This document shows positions 12,301 through 22,138 of a stretch of 64,000 bases of DNA, one piece after another. Under the pieces are notes generated by a model. It did not search any database, was not told the origin of the DNA, and saw only the letters and a list, made by a program, of their open reading frames with translations. Source of the DNA: Aquilaria yunnanensis (taxonomy: Eukaryota > Streptophyta > Magnoliopsida > Malvales > Thymelaeaceae); contig CM077594.1 of the NCBI GenBank assembly GCA_039654915.1, positions 103,616,893 to 103,680,892 of the forward strand, given 5' to 3'. Both the position numbers and the translations under genes were made by a program. Position 1 is the first letter of the stretch; every line of letters starts with the position of its first letter.

Positions 12301-15300
12301 AGGGGAGGATGAGGTTAGGGTTATGGCTTGGATACCATATTAGAGAATATTAGGAGGAGAAACTGAGGGTTTTATAAGCACAAGACGCTCACAAGACTCT
12401 TTATATAATAGATGAGTGTTGAATACAAGGAAATAAAAGTCCTAGGAATAAAGAGGAGTAAATCCCTAAAATACACAACTTTCCTTAACATGAACCAGTT
12501 ATTCATACATATAAAAATGGACATGCTTTTTGTTAGAAAATCGGAAACAATATGTGCTATAATTGTATATTAGCTGTAAATTAGTCATTAGCTGTAACTT
12601 ACCTATTTAAGAGGTAAATCTGTGTAGCTTAGGAAAGAACTACCTAGAAATTATTCTTTCTTTAATTCAGGGATTTAGTTTCCTGATTTATTATGAGCTG
12701 TAAATAACTATAAAAGATCAATCTCAATGACAGAAGAATTATTCTGTGCAAACCTACTTTTTCAAGTTGGTATCAGAGCCGGAAAAAACCTCTTTTCCGG
12801 AATTCTCTTCTTCTTCCTTGCTTTCGATCCTAGCACCCTAAAACCATGTCTGACGCCTCATCTGATTCCCAAACTGTCCCTCAATCTTCCCTGAACAATC
12901 CTAGCAGCGCTGGTGTTCCAAAAATCAGTGCTACCTCCTCAGAATCTCATTCTGTCCAAATCACCACCATTCGTTTGAATGGTGACAATTTTTTGAGATG
13001 GTCTCAGTCGGTTAGAATGTATATTAGAAGACGTGGGAAAATAGGCTATTTGACTGGTGAAAAGAAGGCTCCTGCAGTGGATGATCCGGCCTATGCTACA
13101 TGGGATGCTGAGAACTCCATGGTGATGACATGGCTTGTGAATTCAATGGAAGAAGATATTAGCTCTAATTATATGTGCTATCCAACGGCACAAGAGCTTT
13201 GGGAGAATGTAAATCAGATGTATTCTGATCTTGGAAATCAATCACAGATTTTTGAGTTGACCCTCAAACTCGGAGAGATGCAACAAGGGGAAGACAACGT
13301 CACAAAATATTTTAATTCCTTGAAGCGGATGTGGCAAGATCTTGACCTCTTCAACACCTATGAGTGGAAGTCTCCCGAGGATGCTCAACATCACAAGAAG
13401 ACTGTGGAAGACGGTCGCATCTTCAAGTTCCTGGCTGGACTTGCTGTTGAATTTGATGAAGTAAGGGGGAGAATTATTGGGAGGCAGCCCTTACCTTCAA
13501 TTGGTGAAGTTTTTTCAGAAGTCAGAAGAGAGGAGAGTCGGAGGAATGTGATGCTTGGTAAAAAGGGAACTGGAGTTGCTGAAGGTTCTGCCTTGTTCTC
13601 CATAACTGGAAGCAAGACTCCAGGTTTTCAACGCAAATTTGATGAAAAGCAGCGAGTTTGGTGTGATTTTTGCAACAAGCCTCGTCATACCCGTGAGACC
13701 TGCTGGAAAATTCATGGGAAACCTGCAAATTTTAAAGGGAAGGCTGGAGATAGATCAAACCGAGCCAACCCTACTGCCAATGAGGTAGACACCAGCCCCC
13801 TTACCATGGAGCAGGTGGAGCATCTTCTGGCACTGCTAAAATCTAATTCGGTACCTAATGTTCCTAGTGTTTCTGTGGCACACACAGGTAATAAGTTCTA
13901 TGCTCTATCCTGTCAACTTAAACCTACTCCATGGATAATAGACTCAGGAGCATCCGACCATATGACTAATTCCTTACATTTGTTTGAGACCTATTCACCT
14001 TGCCCCGAAAATAAGAAGGTTAGGATAGCTGATGGTAATTTCTCACCAATTGCAGGAAAAGGCCTTATAAAACTTTCTGGGGAAATAGATCTTAAATCTG
14101 TTCTCTATGTCCCTAAACTTGCTTGCAGCCTTTTGTCAGTTAGCAAAATATCCAGAGACACTAACTGTTCTGTTATTTTCTATGAATCCTATTGCATTTT
14201 TCAGGACCGGAGCTCGGGGAAGACGATTGGCAGTGCTAGGATGGTTAATGGTCTCTATTATTTCGAGGATAAATCTCCTAGTAATGAAATGGCTCAAGGG
14301 CTGAGTAGTATTAGTTCTTTATCTGTTCATGATCAAATAATGGTTTGGCATTATCGTTTAGGCCATCCAAGTTTTTCTTACTTAAAACATTTATTTCCAG
14401 TGCTGTTTAAAGGGATTGATCCCTCTGTGTTTCAATGTGAAAGTTGTTTAATGGCAAAAGGCCAAAGAAAATCTTATATTCCAAAACCCTATCATGCTTC
14501 AAGACCATTTTATCTATTTCACAGTGATGTTTGGGGTCCTTCAAAAGTGACCACAATTTCTGGAAAAAAATGGTTTGTGACCATTATTGATGATCATACA
14601 CGTCTTTGTTGGGTTTACTTGATGAAAGAAAAATCTGATGTAGAACAGATTTTTAAAGATTTTTACAAGATGATTGAAACCCAATTTCAAACAAAAATCA
14701 GCATTTTGAGGTCTGATAATGGAACAGAATACTTCAATAGAGTTTTGGAAACCTTTTTAAATGAAAAAGGAATTTTACACCAATCCTCGTGCCCCAACAC
14801 ACCTGAACAAAATGGCATTGCTGAACGTAAAAATAAGCACTTGTTAGAAGTAGCTAGAGCCATGATGTTTTATATGAATGTTCCAAAGTATCTATGGGGT
14901 GATGCTATACTAACAGCTTTGTACCTAATTAACAGGATGCCTACCAAAGTTTTACAATATATCACCCCAGTAGGTTGCTTGAAAAAGGTATTCCCTGAAT
15001 GTAGAATCAATTCTGATTTACCCTTGAAAATATTCGGCTGTAGAGCATATGTGCACACTCCCAAGAGGCTAAGGTCTAAATTAGACCCAAGAGCTGAAAA
15101 ATGTGTTTTTGTAGGGTATGCACCCAATAAAAAAGGCTACAAATGCTTTAATCCCCTTACAAAACGATTTTTTACCACTATGGATGTTTCTTTCATGGAA
15201 AATACACCATACTTTGAAAAGAATTTGCTTCAGGGGGAGAAGATAATTGAACCAAATTTTTGGGAATCTACAGCACCCTTACCTAGCACACTTCTTGATA

Positions 15301-18300
15301 CTTTTTCTGAAAAAGAAACCTTTGAAACTAGGCCTAAAAAAACTGAATCTGATGAAATTGGTCTGACAGAAAAAGAAATACTACGAATGGAAAAAAATAA
15401 ATCCAATCTTGAACCTGTGGTTTATTCTAGGAAAGGCGTCCTTAGAAATGGCAGAGACCAGGCCATTATCCCAGTACATGGTCAACCAGAAGCCCCAAGC
15501 AATGGTTATCCAAATGTCCCAGGTAATCCCTCTTCTTCCTCTCCTATTATTGATTTAAATTTACCACAATCAGATTACAGGAAAGAGAACTCTGCACCCA
15601 CACCTGTTTTGGAACCAGCCCCTGTTATCCTTGAACAGAATCCTGATCTTTACCTGCCCATTGCCCTTAGAAAGGGAACCCGAACCTGTACCAAACATCC
15701 TATTGCCAAATATATCTCCTATCAAAAACTTTCTGACAATCATAGAGCATTCACTACAAACATTTCAAAGCTTGTTGTGCCCAGAAATATTCAGGAAGCA
15801 TTTGGTGACCCAAATTGGAGGATGGCTGTGTTTGAAGAGATGAATGCCTTGAAGAAGAATGGTACTTGGGAGGTTGCAGAATTGCCGAAGGGAAAGAAGG
15901 TTGTGGGGTGCAAATGGGTGTTTACTATTAAGAGTAAAGCAGATGGAAGTGTCGAGAGATACAAAGCCCGCCTTGTTGCAAAAGGTTTTACTCAAACCTA
16001 TGGGATTGACTACCAAGAGACGTTTGCTCCGGTAGCTAAAATAAACTCGATTAGGGTCTTGTTGTCTTTGGCCGTTAACTCCAATTGGCCCTTACACCAA
16101 TTGGATGTTAAAAATGCTTTCCTTAATGGAGACCTTGAGGAGGAGGTATACATGAGTCCCCCACCAGGTTTTGAAGAAAAGTGTGGAAATGGGAAAGTAT
16201 GTCATTTGAAGAAGTCCTTGTATGGACTTAAACAGTCACCTAGAGCTTGGTTTGAGCGCTTTGGTAGGGTGATAAAGCATTATGGATATGTTCAAAGTCA
16301 AGCTGATCATGCAATGTTTTACAGGCATTCAAATGACGGTAAAGTAGCTATCTTGATAGTATACGTTGATGATATTGTGTTAACTGGGGATGATTGTGAT
16401 GGGCTGGAAAAGCTGAAGAAGAAACTGGCTGAGGAGTTTGAGATTAAAGATCTCGGGACATTGAAATATTTTCTGGGGATGGAGTTTGCTAGATCAAGAG
16501 AAGGCATTTTTGTAAATCAGAAGAAGTATATCCTTGACCTGCTGAATGAGACAGGTATGCTAGGGTGTAAGCCCACTGAAACTCCTATAGAACCTAATGT
16601 GAAATTACTGCCTGCAGAAACTGAGAATGTGAAGGACAGGGAATGTTATCAGAGACTCGTTGGGAGATTGATTTATCTATCCCATACACGTCCAGACATA
16701 TCTTTCTCTGTTAGTATGGTCAGCCAGTTTATGCATGCCCCAGGACCAGCACACTTCGAAGCTGTCTACAGAATTTTAAGGTATCTAAAGGGGACACTAG
16801 GTAAAGGGCTACTGTTTAAGCCGCAAGGACACTTGCAGATTGAAGCCTACACAGACGCAGATTGGGCTGGGAGCTTGGTAGACCGAAGATCCACTTCTGG
16901 ATACTGTTCATTTGTAGGGGGTAACTTAGTCACATGGAGAAGCAAGAAACAGAATGTGGTGGCTAGAAGCAGCGCTGAGGCTGAATTTAGAGCTGTAGCT
17001 CATGGTATTTGCGAGATCATGTGGATTAGAAGGCTGTTGGAAGAGTTAAAGGTGACAGAATCATCTCCTATGAAGTTGTATTGTGACAAGAAGGCAGCAA
17101 TCTCAATAGCACACAATCCAGTCCTTCATGACCGCACAAAACATGTGGAGGTTGACAAGCATTTCATCAAGGAGAAGATAGATAATGGACTGGTTCATAT
17201 GGAACACATACCTACAGGAGAACAAGTGGCTGATATCTTTACCAAGGGACTACACACAAAACAGTTTGATTTTCTAGTTGGCAAGCTGGCTATGGAAGAT
17301 ATCTTTAAACCAGCTTGAGGGGGAGTGTTAGAAAATCGGAAACAATATGTGCTATAATTGTATATTAGCTGTAAATTAGTCATTAGCTGTAACTTACCTA
17401 TTTAAGAGGTAAATCTGTGTAGTTTAGGAAAGAACTACCTAGAAATTATTCTTTCTTTAATTCAGGGATTTAGTTTCCTGATTTATTATGAGCTGCACTA
17501 TAAAAGATCAATCTCAATGACAGAAGAATTATTCTGTGCAAACCTACTTTTTCAAGTCTTTTCAATAGAAGTCTTCTTCCTAGCTACACTTTATAGTTAT
17601 AGATTTAGTAAATAGTATGAAGTTACAATCTTTCATTTGAGATATATTTATGTATGCTATGTTTTCCTTCAGCATACCTGGATAAGTATAGCATTCTGGT
17701 TTATTTATGTTTGACCTGCTTGATAAGTTGTAGATGCTTGCTGATAAACTTCCAGAGCTCTTAGATTTCTCAAAGGACCTTTCTAGTTTGGAACCTGCCT
17801 CAAAGGTACGTCATATCTGTTCAGTTAAGTAAAAATTAACAATTACAAGGTTAGAGCTGATATCTGGTTTTTGTCCAGGTTCAATTGAAATTCTTGGCAG
17901 AGGAAATGCAAGCTATAAGCAAAGGATTGGAGAAAGTGGTGCAGGAATTATCTTGTTCTGAAAATGATGGTCCTGTTTCTGAACAATTTCATAAGGTAGC
18001 TTGGTAAATATTGATCCCCACCTGGAATGTAGACACTGCCCTAGTTCCCAATTCAGGGTTTTTTTTTCTTACCATTTATTTTGCAGCTACCGTTTTGTCA
18101 TTTTATTGTTTACCGTTCACATTAATCTACCGTATCTAGTACTTCATCGTGAGACATTTCTAAAAAATAATTACGTTGAGCAAAGAATCTAACATGTCAG
18201 ACTTATTTTTCATGAGCATGTGATGGAAAGTGGAAAAGCTTTAGCATAAATTTCTCTCATAAACTTGAAGAATTGATACTTTACATGAGCTTAAGTTAAA

Positions 18301-20671
18301 ATGAAAACATTGCCATTATGCGCATGTATGTGCTGTGTTCTAACTAAGTGTGGTCTTTCTCTTGATCTTTTCCTTCCTCAGAATTTGAAGGAGTTCCTTT
18401 GTTTTGCTGAAGCTGAAGTCAGGTCTTTGGCTTCATTATATTCTGGAGTGGTAAACTTTGGACTTTTTCTTTAAAGAATAGTACTAGTATACTAATCATG
18501 TGTGTTGATTGTCTCTTAGCATTCTTCATGTGGGTTTATGTTGACAGGGTAAAAATGTGGACGCATTGATTCTTTATTTTGGGGAAGATCCTGCTCGTTG
18601 TTCCTTTGAACAAGGTATATTTGTTTCCTTAGTTTCTTTATCATGAAAAATAAGAACCTAATGACTGATCGTTGTGTTCCTAATAATTGTCTTGCTTGTC
18701 TGTTTCCATGGAAGTGACTAGGAAGAACTGTGCTTTCTGTTTGTAGTATGCAAAAGCAACCAGCTATGTCTTTTTGCACTTTCCTCACAGAACTTGGTAT
18801 GAACCTTTACCTATTGGTTGCGGGTGTACTATGTACACACAAGAACACATTTGATAATTTGAAGTCTAGTTACTTTCATCTGAAAGTGGCCATAAGATCA
18901 AATAGCATTCTCATGTAGATCATGCCTATCTATTGTTACACTAAGCAGAAATTTCTAAGATCTTTTACTTGGAATTTTGTTACCGCAATTGAAAGGAGGA
19001 AGGAATGGGAAGTCTCTCATGGAAAAAATAGAGAGGGGAGGGGAAATAAATTACCTTTTGTTTCCTTCGAATCTTCCCCACTTTGAAGGGGAGGGAGAAG
19101 AATACATTACCCCTGGCTCCCCTTCTCCTAATTCCTGCTTCACAACAAACAAAAAGGGGGAATTGGGTTCCCCCTCTCCTTATGTTTTCTTCCAAACAAA
19201 CAAGGGAAAGGAACTTAGTTTTCTTCCATTCCCCTTCAATTTAGCTCCAATTACAGTGTAATTCATCAACTGTTCAAGTTCCATCAGGCATATTTTATAG
19301 TTTCGCAAGTTTGATCAGTTTGATCAGAATCTCAACTTATAATTCCATCACAAAAGGGTTTGCATTAGGAAGGGCATTTGGTGTAAAACATGCTACTTAG
19401 CTTTTGTCTGAAATTTAGTGTCAACATGACTTGCAACAGTTAATTGACATTATGAACTTCATGCCATCGACCCCAAGTAAGTGAACATGACTTGCAACAG
19501 TTTACTGGCATCTTGAACAGTATCTACTGGGATTAAGGCGCGGTTTGATGGTTTAATGATGTTGAAACATCTATTTCAACAATGAGTGATTAGTGTTTGA
19601 CATATGCTGAAGTTACTGAAGGGTGCAAAACTTTTTCTTTCACAAGATTCATCCAAGATATGGTTAAAGATGCCATTACATTTTTGGGAGTGTTACTTCC
19701 TAAGATCTGGTTTACTTTTCTTTCTTTAAAAAGTTTTGGCACTGTTCTATGTCCAAATGTGAGAAATCTGAAAGAATACAATCTGTTCTGCCATCGCTAA
19801 CAATTTTTATCTTTGTTGAAGGGCCAATAAGAACAAATTTTCACAACATAGTTTTTTAATACTTATAAGCTACTGGGAAAGGAATGTACTTAATGGACTG
19901 AAGCAGGGGTAGGGTGTTTGAGTGTGCATGATCTGATTGAATGGGGAGATAAGATCCATGTAGTCAATTGTAATTTCAGAGTTAAGATTCAGATTCACTG
20001 ATTCAGTGCATTGATTGATGTCAAAGCAAAGCCTAAGGGCTTTTGTTTGTTCACTGATGTGTGGGGAAGCATGGGACATATGTTGGGTTTTTGGGGTTCT
20101 TGATTCTTACAAGATTGTTAGGCACCTGAGTGGGGAGCTGTGGAATCCCCTGGAGAAGCTAGCTGTAGGTGTTGGTGAGATGTACAAGAACTAAGGGCAT
20201 GGTTACATAACCAGATTGCATTACTCTCTGCTTTCTTGATAGGCCATTCTGGTTTTAGAACAAACTACCAGGGAGGTACAAGGTAATGCATTACAGTCAA
20301 TTAAATGATCATGAGAATCAATGACTAGAAATAGCATTGTCAAGTAAATTTAATTACACCTTTCGCTTTGCGAGAAAGTTGAGAAAATTCCTAAATGATG
20401 AAAAGACTTGATGAAAACACTGATAATTTTCTTCATACAGTTGCAGTAAGCTTAATTTGCTTCTTAAATGTCTGATGACTAATCTACTCTTGTAGTTGTT
20501 TCAACACTACTCAACTTTGTGAGGATGTTTAACAAAGCCCATGAAGAGAACTGCAAACAGCAGGAGATAGAAATGAAAAAATCACCACAAACTGAGAAAT
20601 TAAGGATGAGTGCTGCAACAGCGGAACCTGTAAAAGATTTGAGAACTATCCAGAGTGTCGAGTCCCCTTAG
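384..20671 (+). CDS. FH13: Class II formin, FH13-type (PTEN-like/C2 + FH1 + FH2)
   Basis: Actin-nucleating formin. Exons: 384-456, 798-1495, 1901-2122, 2208-3946, 4051-4174, 5064-5135, 5398-5496, 5653-5694, 5880-5960, 6038-6088, 6170-6251, 6943-7037, 17734-17805, 17879-17995, 18382-18450, 18548-18614, 20496-20671. They sum to 3879 nt in one frame (1292 aa). The N-terminus (MPLLRKLFYQKPPDG) and residues to ~190 form the PTEN-like domain. Its P-loop reads HCELGGW (~125-131) and lacks the catalytic Arg, so it is presumably a membrane/phosphoinositide-binding module and not a phosphatase. A C2 domain follows to ~335. A single large exon holds a Ser/Pro linker and polyproline FH1 tracts (~580-870). 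FH2 runs from ~882 (KPLHWLKL) to ~1255 and includes the GNALNQG signature. The C-terminal tail is short. In relatives the FH1 binds profilin-actin and the FH2 nucleates and caps actin. Class II assignment is firm; FH13 among class II members is inferred from recalled residue matches. Confidence 0.93.
6089..6169 (+). other. FH13: GC-AG intron (intron 10) of the formin gene
   Basis: The exon ends GATGAG and the intron begins GCAAGT, the usual strong consensus of GC donors. The acceptor TTTTCAG ends at 6169. Splicing here joins the helix codons VADE to IRSSLKLKR in phase 0, exactly as the FH2 alignment requires. No GT donor nearby preserves that alignment. Confidence 0.85.
8599..8778 (-). repeat. 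3' LTR of the antisense copia relic
   Basis: 180 bp, bounded TG...CA as read on the plus strand. It matches 12338-12490 in order (AAACTGAGGG, TTTATATAATAGA, GAGTGTTGAAT, CTTTCCTTAACA) with many differences. Confidence 0.85.
8786..9850 (-). pseudogene. Copia pol fragment with in-frame loss of most of RT and RNase H
   Basis: A 354-codon open stretch. It begins in the integrase C-terminal part (FWGDAILTTCFLIN, the IFGC motif and FFENTPYF). It continues through the linker (LPIALRKGKRSC) and the first part of the reverse transcriptase (STWDLVPL and VGCHWVFAVK). Within about 15 residues it then jumps to the extreme C-terminus of copia polyproteins (LEDQLANLFTKALG). The YVDD active site, the thumb and the RNase H catalytic residues are absent. 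The junction keeps the frame, so the open length reflects a deletion and not function. Confidence 0.88.
9994..10320. repeat. Snap-back rearrangement inside the copia relic (A-B-A'-B)
   Basis: A 104-bp unit occurs at 10065-10168 and again at 10217-10320 with one mismatch. The spacer between the copies (about 10164-10211) is the reverse complement of the segment just upstream of the first copy (about 9994-10041; ACTCTTTAGCATTATTACTA). The order is therefore A, B, inverted A, B. Confidence 0.85.
10393..10863 (-). pseudogene. Copia protease-end / GAG-pre-integrase fragment
   Basis: Shows the typical stretch after the copia protease (LPDTLFVPNFPFNLMSISKL), then the pre-integrase HxxxxH and CxxC zinc-binding pattern (HSRLGHLTLANL and CESCQLGKH). 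It is separated from the next pol fragment by a rearranged stretch (9990-10320) and lacks the integrase core Asp residues. A remnant of the antisense element. Confidence 0.85.
11482..11940 (-). pseudogene. Copia gag fragment of the antisense relic
   Basis: An apparent gag start lies at 11940 (MSGHDDKSPQ). It is followed by an early stop, then by an open stretch with the copia gag signature: SESWKADDAQLLYIIFDSM, CKQAWEHVNLLY and a conserved helix (YELSVQIGR). Interrupted by stops, non-functional. Confidence 0.75.
12338..12490 (-). repeat. 5' LTR of the antisense copia relic
   Basis: 153-bp partner of the repeat at 8599-8778, with the shared terminal CTTTCCTTAACA at 12490. Its inner terminus is mutated (TA where the partner has TG). 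The tRNA primer-binding-like sequence lies immediately to its left. Confidence 0.83.
12531..12767 (+). repeat. 5' LTR of the intact copia element
   Basis: Starts TGTTAGAAAATCGG. Contains a TATA box (TATAAAAG, 12709-12716) suited to driving the element's transcript. Differs from the 3' LTR by an extra short segment (AAATAAC region) and C versus T in TGTGTAGCTTAGG. Confidence 0.92.
12768..12780 (+). other. Primer-binding site (initiator tRNA-Met type)
   Basis: TGGTATCAGAGCC directly follows the 5' LTR, the standard plant copia primer site complementary to the 3' part of initiator methionine tRNA. Confidence 0.9.
12846..17318 (+). CDS. Copia gag-pol polyprotein (1490 aa, uninterrupted)
   Basis: Encodes everything needed for copy-and-paste retrotransposition. 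In order: a gag domain (~35-240); a CCHC zinc knuckle (CDFCNKPRHTRETC, ~273); an aspartic protease (DSGASDHM, ~364); the GAG-pre-integrase/HHCC module (HYRLGHPS, CESC; ~502-535); the integrase DDE core (HSDVWG ~558, RSDNGTEYF ~622, EQNGIAERKN ~653); the linker with LPIALRKG; reverse transcriptase (~1000-1250) with the YVDD box near 1172; and RNase H (AYTDADWAGS ~1334) ending in FTKGLHTKQF. There is no stop or frameshift. The start at 12846 (MSDASSDSQ) lies 66 nt past the primer-binding site, as is usual. It is transcribed in the same sense as the formin and lies wholly within intron 12. Confidence 0.96.
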   Translation: MSDASSDSQTVPQSSLNNPSSAGVPKISATSSESHSVQITTIRLNGDNFLRWSQSVRMYIRRRGKIGYLTGEKKAPAVDDPAYATWDAENSMVMTWLVNSMEEDISSNYMCYPTAQELWENVNQMYSDLGNQSQIFELTLKLGEMQQGEDNVTKYFNSLKRMWQDLDLFNTYEWKSPEDAQHHKKTVEDGRIFKFLAGLAVEFDEVRGRIIGRQPLPSIGEVFSEVRREESRRNVMLGKKGTGVAEGSALFSITGSKTPGFQRKFDEKQRVWCDFCNKPRHTRETCWKIHGKPANFKGKAGDRSNRANPTANEVDTSPLTMEQVEHLLALLKSNSVPNVPSVSVAHTGNKFYALSCQLKPTPWIIDSGASDHMTNSLHLFETYSPCPENKKVRIADGNFSPIAGKGLIKLSGEIDLKSVLYVPKLACSLLSVSKISRDTNCSVIFYESYCIFQDRSSGKTIGSARMVNGLYYFEDKSPSNEMAQGLSSISSLSVHDQIMVWHYRLGHPSFSYLKHLFPVLFKGIDPSVFQCESCLMAKGQRKSYIPKPYHASRPFYLFHSDVWGPSKVTTISGKKWFVTIIDDHTRLCWVYLMKEKSDVEQIFKDFYKMIETQFQTKISILRSDNGTEYFNRVLETFLNEKGILHQSSCPNTPEQNGIAERKNKHLLEVARAMMFYMNVPKYLWGDAILTALYLINRMPTKVLQYITPVGCLKKVFPECRINSDLPLKIFGCRAYVHTPKRLRSKLDPRAEKCVFVGYAPNKKGYKCFNPLTKRFFTTMDVSFMENTPYFEKNLLQGEKIIEPNFWESTAPLPSTLLDTFSEKETFETRPKKTESDEIGLTEKEILRMEKNKSNLEPVVYSRKGVLRNGRDQAIIPVHGQPEAPSNGYPNVPGNPSSSSPIIDLNLPQSDYRKENSAPTPVLEPAPVILEQNPDLYLPIALRKGTRTCTKHPIAKYISYQKLSDNHRAFTTNISKLVVPRNIQEAFGDPNWRMAVFEEMNALKKNGTWEVAELPKGKKVVGCKWVFTIKSKADGSVERYKARLVAKGFTQTYGIDYQETFAPVAKINSIRVLLSLAVNSNWPLHQLDVKNAFLNGDLEEEVYMSPPPGFEEKCGNGKVCHLKKSLYGLKQSPRAWFERFGRVIKHYGYVQSQADHAMFYRHSNDGKVAILIVYVDDIVLTGDDCDGLEKLKKKLAEEFEIKDLGTLKYFLGMEFARSREGIFVNQKKYILDLLNETGMLGCKPTETPIEPNVKLLPAETENVKDRECYQRLVGRLIYLSHTRPDISFSVSMVSQFMHAPGPAHFEAVYRILRYLKGTLGKGLLFKPQGHLQIEAYTDADWAGSLVDRRSTSGYCSFVGGNLVTWRSKKQNVVARSSAEAEFRAVAHGICEIMWIRRLLEELKVTESSPMKLYCDKKAAISIAHNPVLHDRTKHVEVDKHFIKEKIDNGLVHMEHIPTGEQVADIFTKGLHTKQFDFLVGKLAMEDIFKPA
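17326..17557 (+). repeat. 3' LTR of the intact copia element
   Basis: Starts TGTTAGAAAATCGG eight bases after the gag-pol stop, directly after the polypurine tract. Nearly identical to the 5' LTR. Followed by the TSD CTTTT. Confidence 0.92.
18965..19262. repeat. Possible small palindromic (MITE-like) insertion in intron 16
   Basis: A purine/pyrimidine-rich stretch whose ends are roughly complementary. TTACCGCAATTGAAAGGAGG near the left faces CCCCTTCAATTTAGCTCC and AATTACAGTGTAA near the right. Internal GGGGAGGG / CCCCTCTCC blocks also pair. No convincing TSD was found, so it may only be a degenerate self-complementary sequence. Confidence 0.35.
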
Positions 20672-21712
20672 TTAAAATGTAAAATGAAATGGGCCCTTTT
20701 TATCAGAAACTCGGTTTTTTTGTGAACTCCACGAAAGCAGAGAAACCCTGCTAGACATACACGAAGACAATGATAAATTCCAAGGTGGCTGATAAGCTCG
20801 AGCATGATGAGGGGTCGCTAATATTTCAACCCACAAGCCCTGCTGGGTTCATCTTGTTTGAGGTAAGCTGTACCTATACACAAAACTACAAACAATATTC
20901 TTGCTCAATATATTCTACGGTCCAATGAGTACTTTCTCTTTCCTGTGCAGGCCCAGTGTGATGTTATTACTAATCAGTTCTGTTGGTTCAGGAATAGAGT
21001 TTTGACAATTCTCCACAAAGACGACAACTTGTACGTAATATTTGTTAGTAAAAGGGGGGGAAAGGAGGGAGAAAATCTTTTTGAGTTGTTTCTTCCGAGT
21101 TTATCTCATTCTAACATTAGCTCCAATTTTGTTTGCGGTCGTTAACCATAGCCGTAGGCAGAGTTTTGTTAGATTAAAGAGGTGATTTTGCAGCTTTTTG
21201 TACAGTTGTGGGATGGTGAAATTGGAATGGACAGAAAAAAGGTAGGAATTGCATGGTGTTGTACTGCACTGCAGTAAATCCTGAAGTTCTTGTGTTGTTA
21301 TACTCCTTTTAGCAAGTGCATTAACCTGGGTTAGCTTGCGCCTTCAAGCGTCCTTCCGTCAATGGCGCAGCATGGTTGGGGTTATTGTGTTCTTCAAGAT
21401 TAATTTTCTGGATAGATTTTCAGAAAATTCCAGACCAAGGACACCCGATGACCAGCACTGCAAGTCAACTCATTGTTCATCTGATCCAGAGATTTCATTG
21501 CGATTATGTGTGTCGATTTTTTGCCATAATCTTCCAGAGCTTTATGCTGTTTCTATCATGTGCTTGATCAAGCTAGCAGTATTCAGTTTCTTAATTCTTT
21601 CAATCATGTGGCTAACTGGATAGTAGTAGGCTAAGTAACAAAACGGCCAAGGTCAAAGTACCAAATAAGTCCTTAGGGTAGGGTTACTGAATGTTTCAAG
21701 ATGATCAATAAA
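20672..21712 (+). promoter_or_regulatory. FH13: 3' UTR of the formin gene, with poly(A) signal
   Basis: No further coding exon follows the TAG at 20669-20671. A GTAAGC at about 20862 and a TGCAG at about 20950 could bound a 3'-UTR intron. The best canonical poly(A) signal is AATAAA at 21707-21712. The exact transcript end is not determinable here. Confidence 0.5.
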
Positions 21713-22130
21713 AGCCCTTTTTAGGTGAGAGTCATTTGGTTAGTATTATTTGTTGTGGCATTTTCCCGTTTAAAAGTTGCGATGTAGGCCCAATGTTGGT
21801 TGACATATTCCAATAAACGATGGACCTAAAGAGAAACTGTTCCAAGTCCCAACCAACTTGCCCCTCCTTAGCTTGTTGCGATGCCTACATGATTCTTTAA
21901 TTCGTTCATGAAATTGAATTTGTGGTTAGGATAGGTCGAGATCAATCTCGTAATTTTAATTGGACAGTCCCAGTCCAATTTTCTAATACATGCATGCACG
22001 TATTCATTTTTTGCTAAACCAAAGCTTCGAGTGTTGACGAGTACGGTCAACGTCAACGCCCACCAGTTACCATTTCCAACCTGATCAATAACATTGCCAA
22101 CAATCCACTCACCAGCGATGGCAAAACTGG
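21713..22130. other. Intergenic, no feature recognised
   Basis: AT-rich spacer between the formin 3' end and the first fold-back element. No ORF with recognisable family motifs and no clear repeat. Confidence 0.5.
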
Positions 22131-22138
22131 ATTCCAAT

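Larger units (their letters stand above)
8599..12490 (-). mobile_element. Degenerate Ty1/copia LTR retrotransposon (antisense to host gene)
   Basis: The element is bounded by direct repeats (8599-8778 and 12338-12490) and flanked by a perfect 5-bp TSD, TGAAC, at 8594-8598 and 12491-12495. Read on the minus strand, the 5' LTR at the right is followed by a primer-binding-like site (TGGTATCCAAGCC) and then gag, protease, integrase and part of RT. The end is a polypurine tract (GAGAAGGAG) next to the left LTR. Most of RT and RNase H is missing and the frame is broken in several places, so it cannot be autonomous. The two LTRs differ by many substitutions and small indels, so the insertion is old. 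Confidence 0.9.
12531..17557 (+). mobile_element. Full-length, apparently intact Ty1/copia retrotransposon
   Basis: 5.0 kb in the same orientation as the host gene. LTRs lie at 12531-12767 and 17326-17557, with a TSD of CTTTT at 12526-12530 and 17558-17562. The TSD fits if the LTR ends in AAGT, not the usual CA. A tRNA-Met-type primer-binding site (TGGTATCAGAGCC, 12768-12780) adjoins the 5' LTR and a polypurine tract (GAGGGGGAG, 17317-17325) adjoins the 3' LTR. The internal region is a single uninterrupted gag-pol frame. By eye the LTRs differ by one substitution and one small indel, so the insertion is recent and possibly still competent. Confidence 0.95.
7038..17733 (+). other. FH13: Giant intron 12 of the formin gene, hosting two Ty1/copia elements
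   Basis: The donor follows LMHYLCK and the acceptor precedes MLADKLPELL, so the intron interrupts the FH2 core. It is 10.7 kb; the other introns are mostly 0.1-1.9 kb. About 8.9 kb is explained by an antisense copia relic (8599-12490) and a sense full-length copia (12531-17557), separated by only 40 bp. The left part (7038-8598) and the right 170 bp are ordinary AT-rich intron with no coding signal I can recognise. Confidence 0.88.

Noticed and set aside
13391..13728. Minus-strand open frames across the copia gag
   Set aside because: Antisense shadows of the intact gag-pol frame; no domain or start context.
19533..20300. MITE ends suggested by TAAGGCGCGGTTTGATGG and TAAGGGCATGGTTACATAACC in intron 16
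   Set aside because: No complementary partner ends or TSDs could be found, so no element is called.
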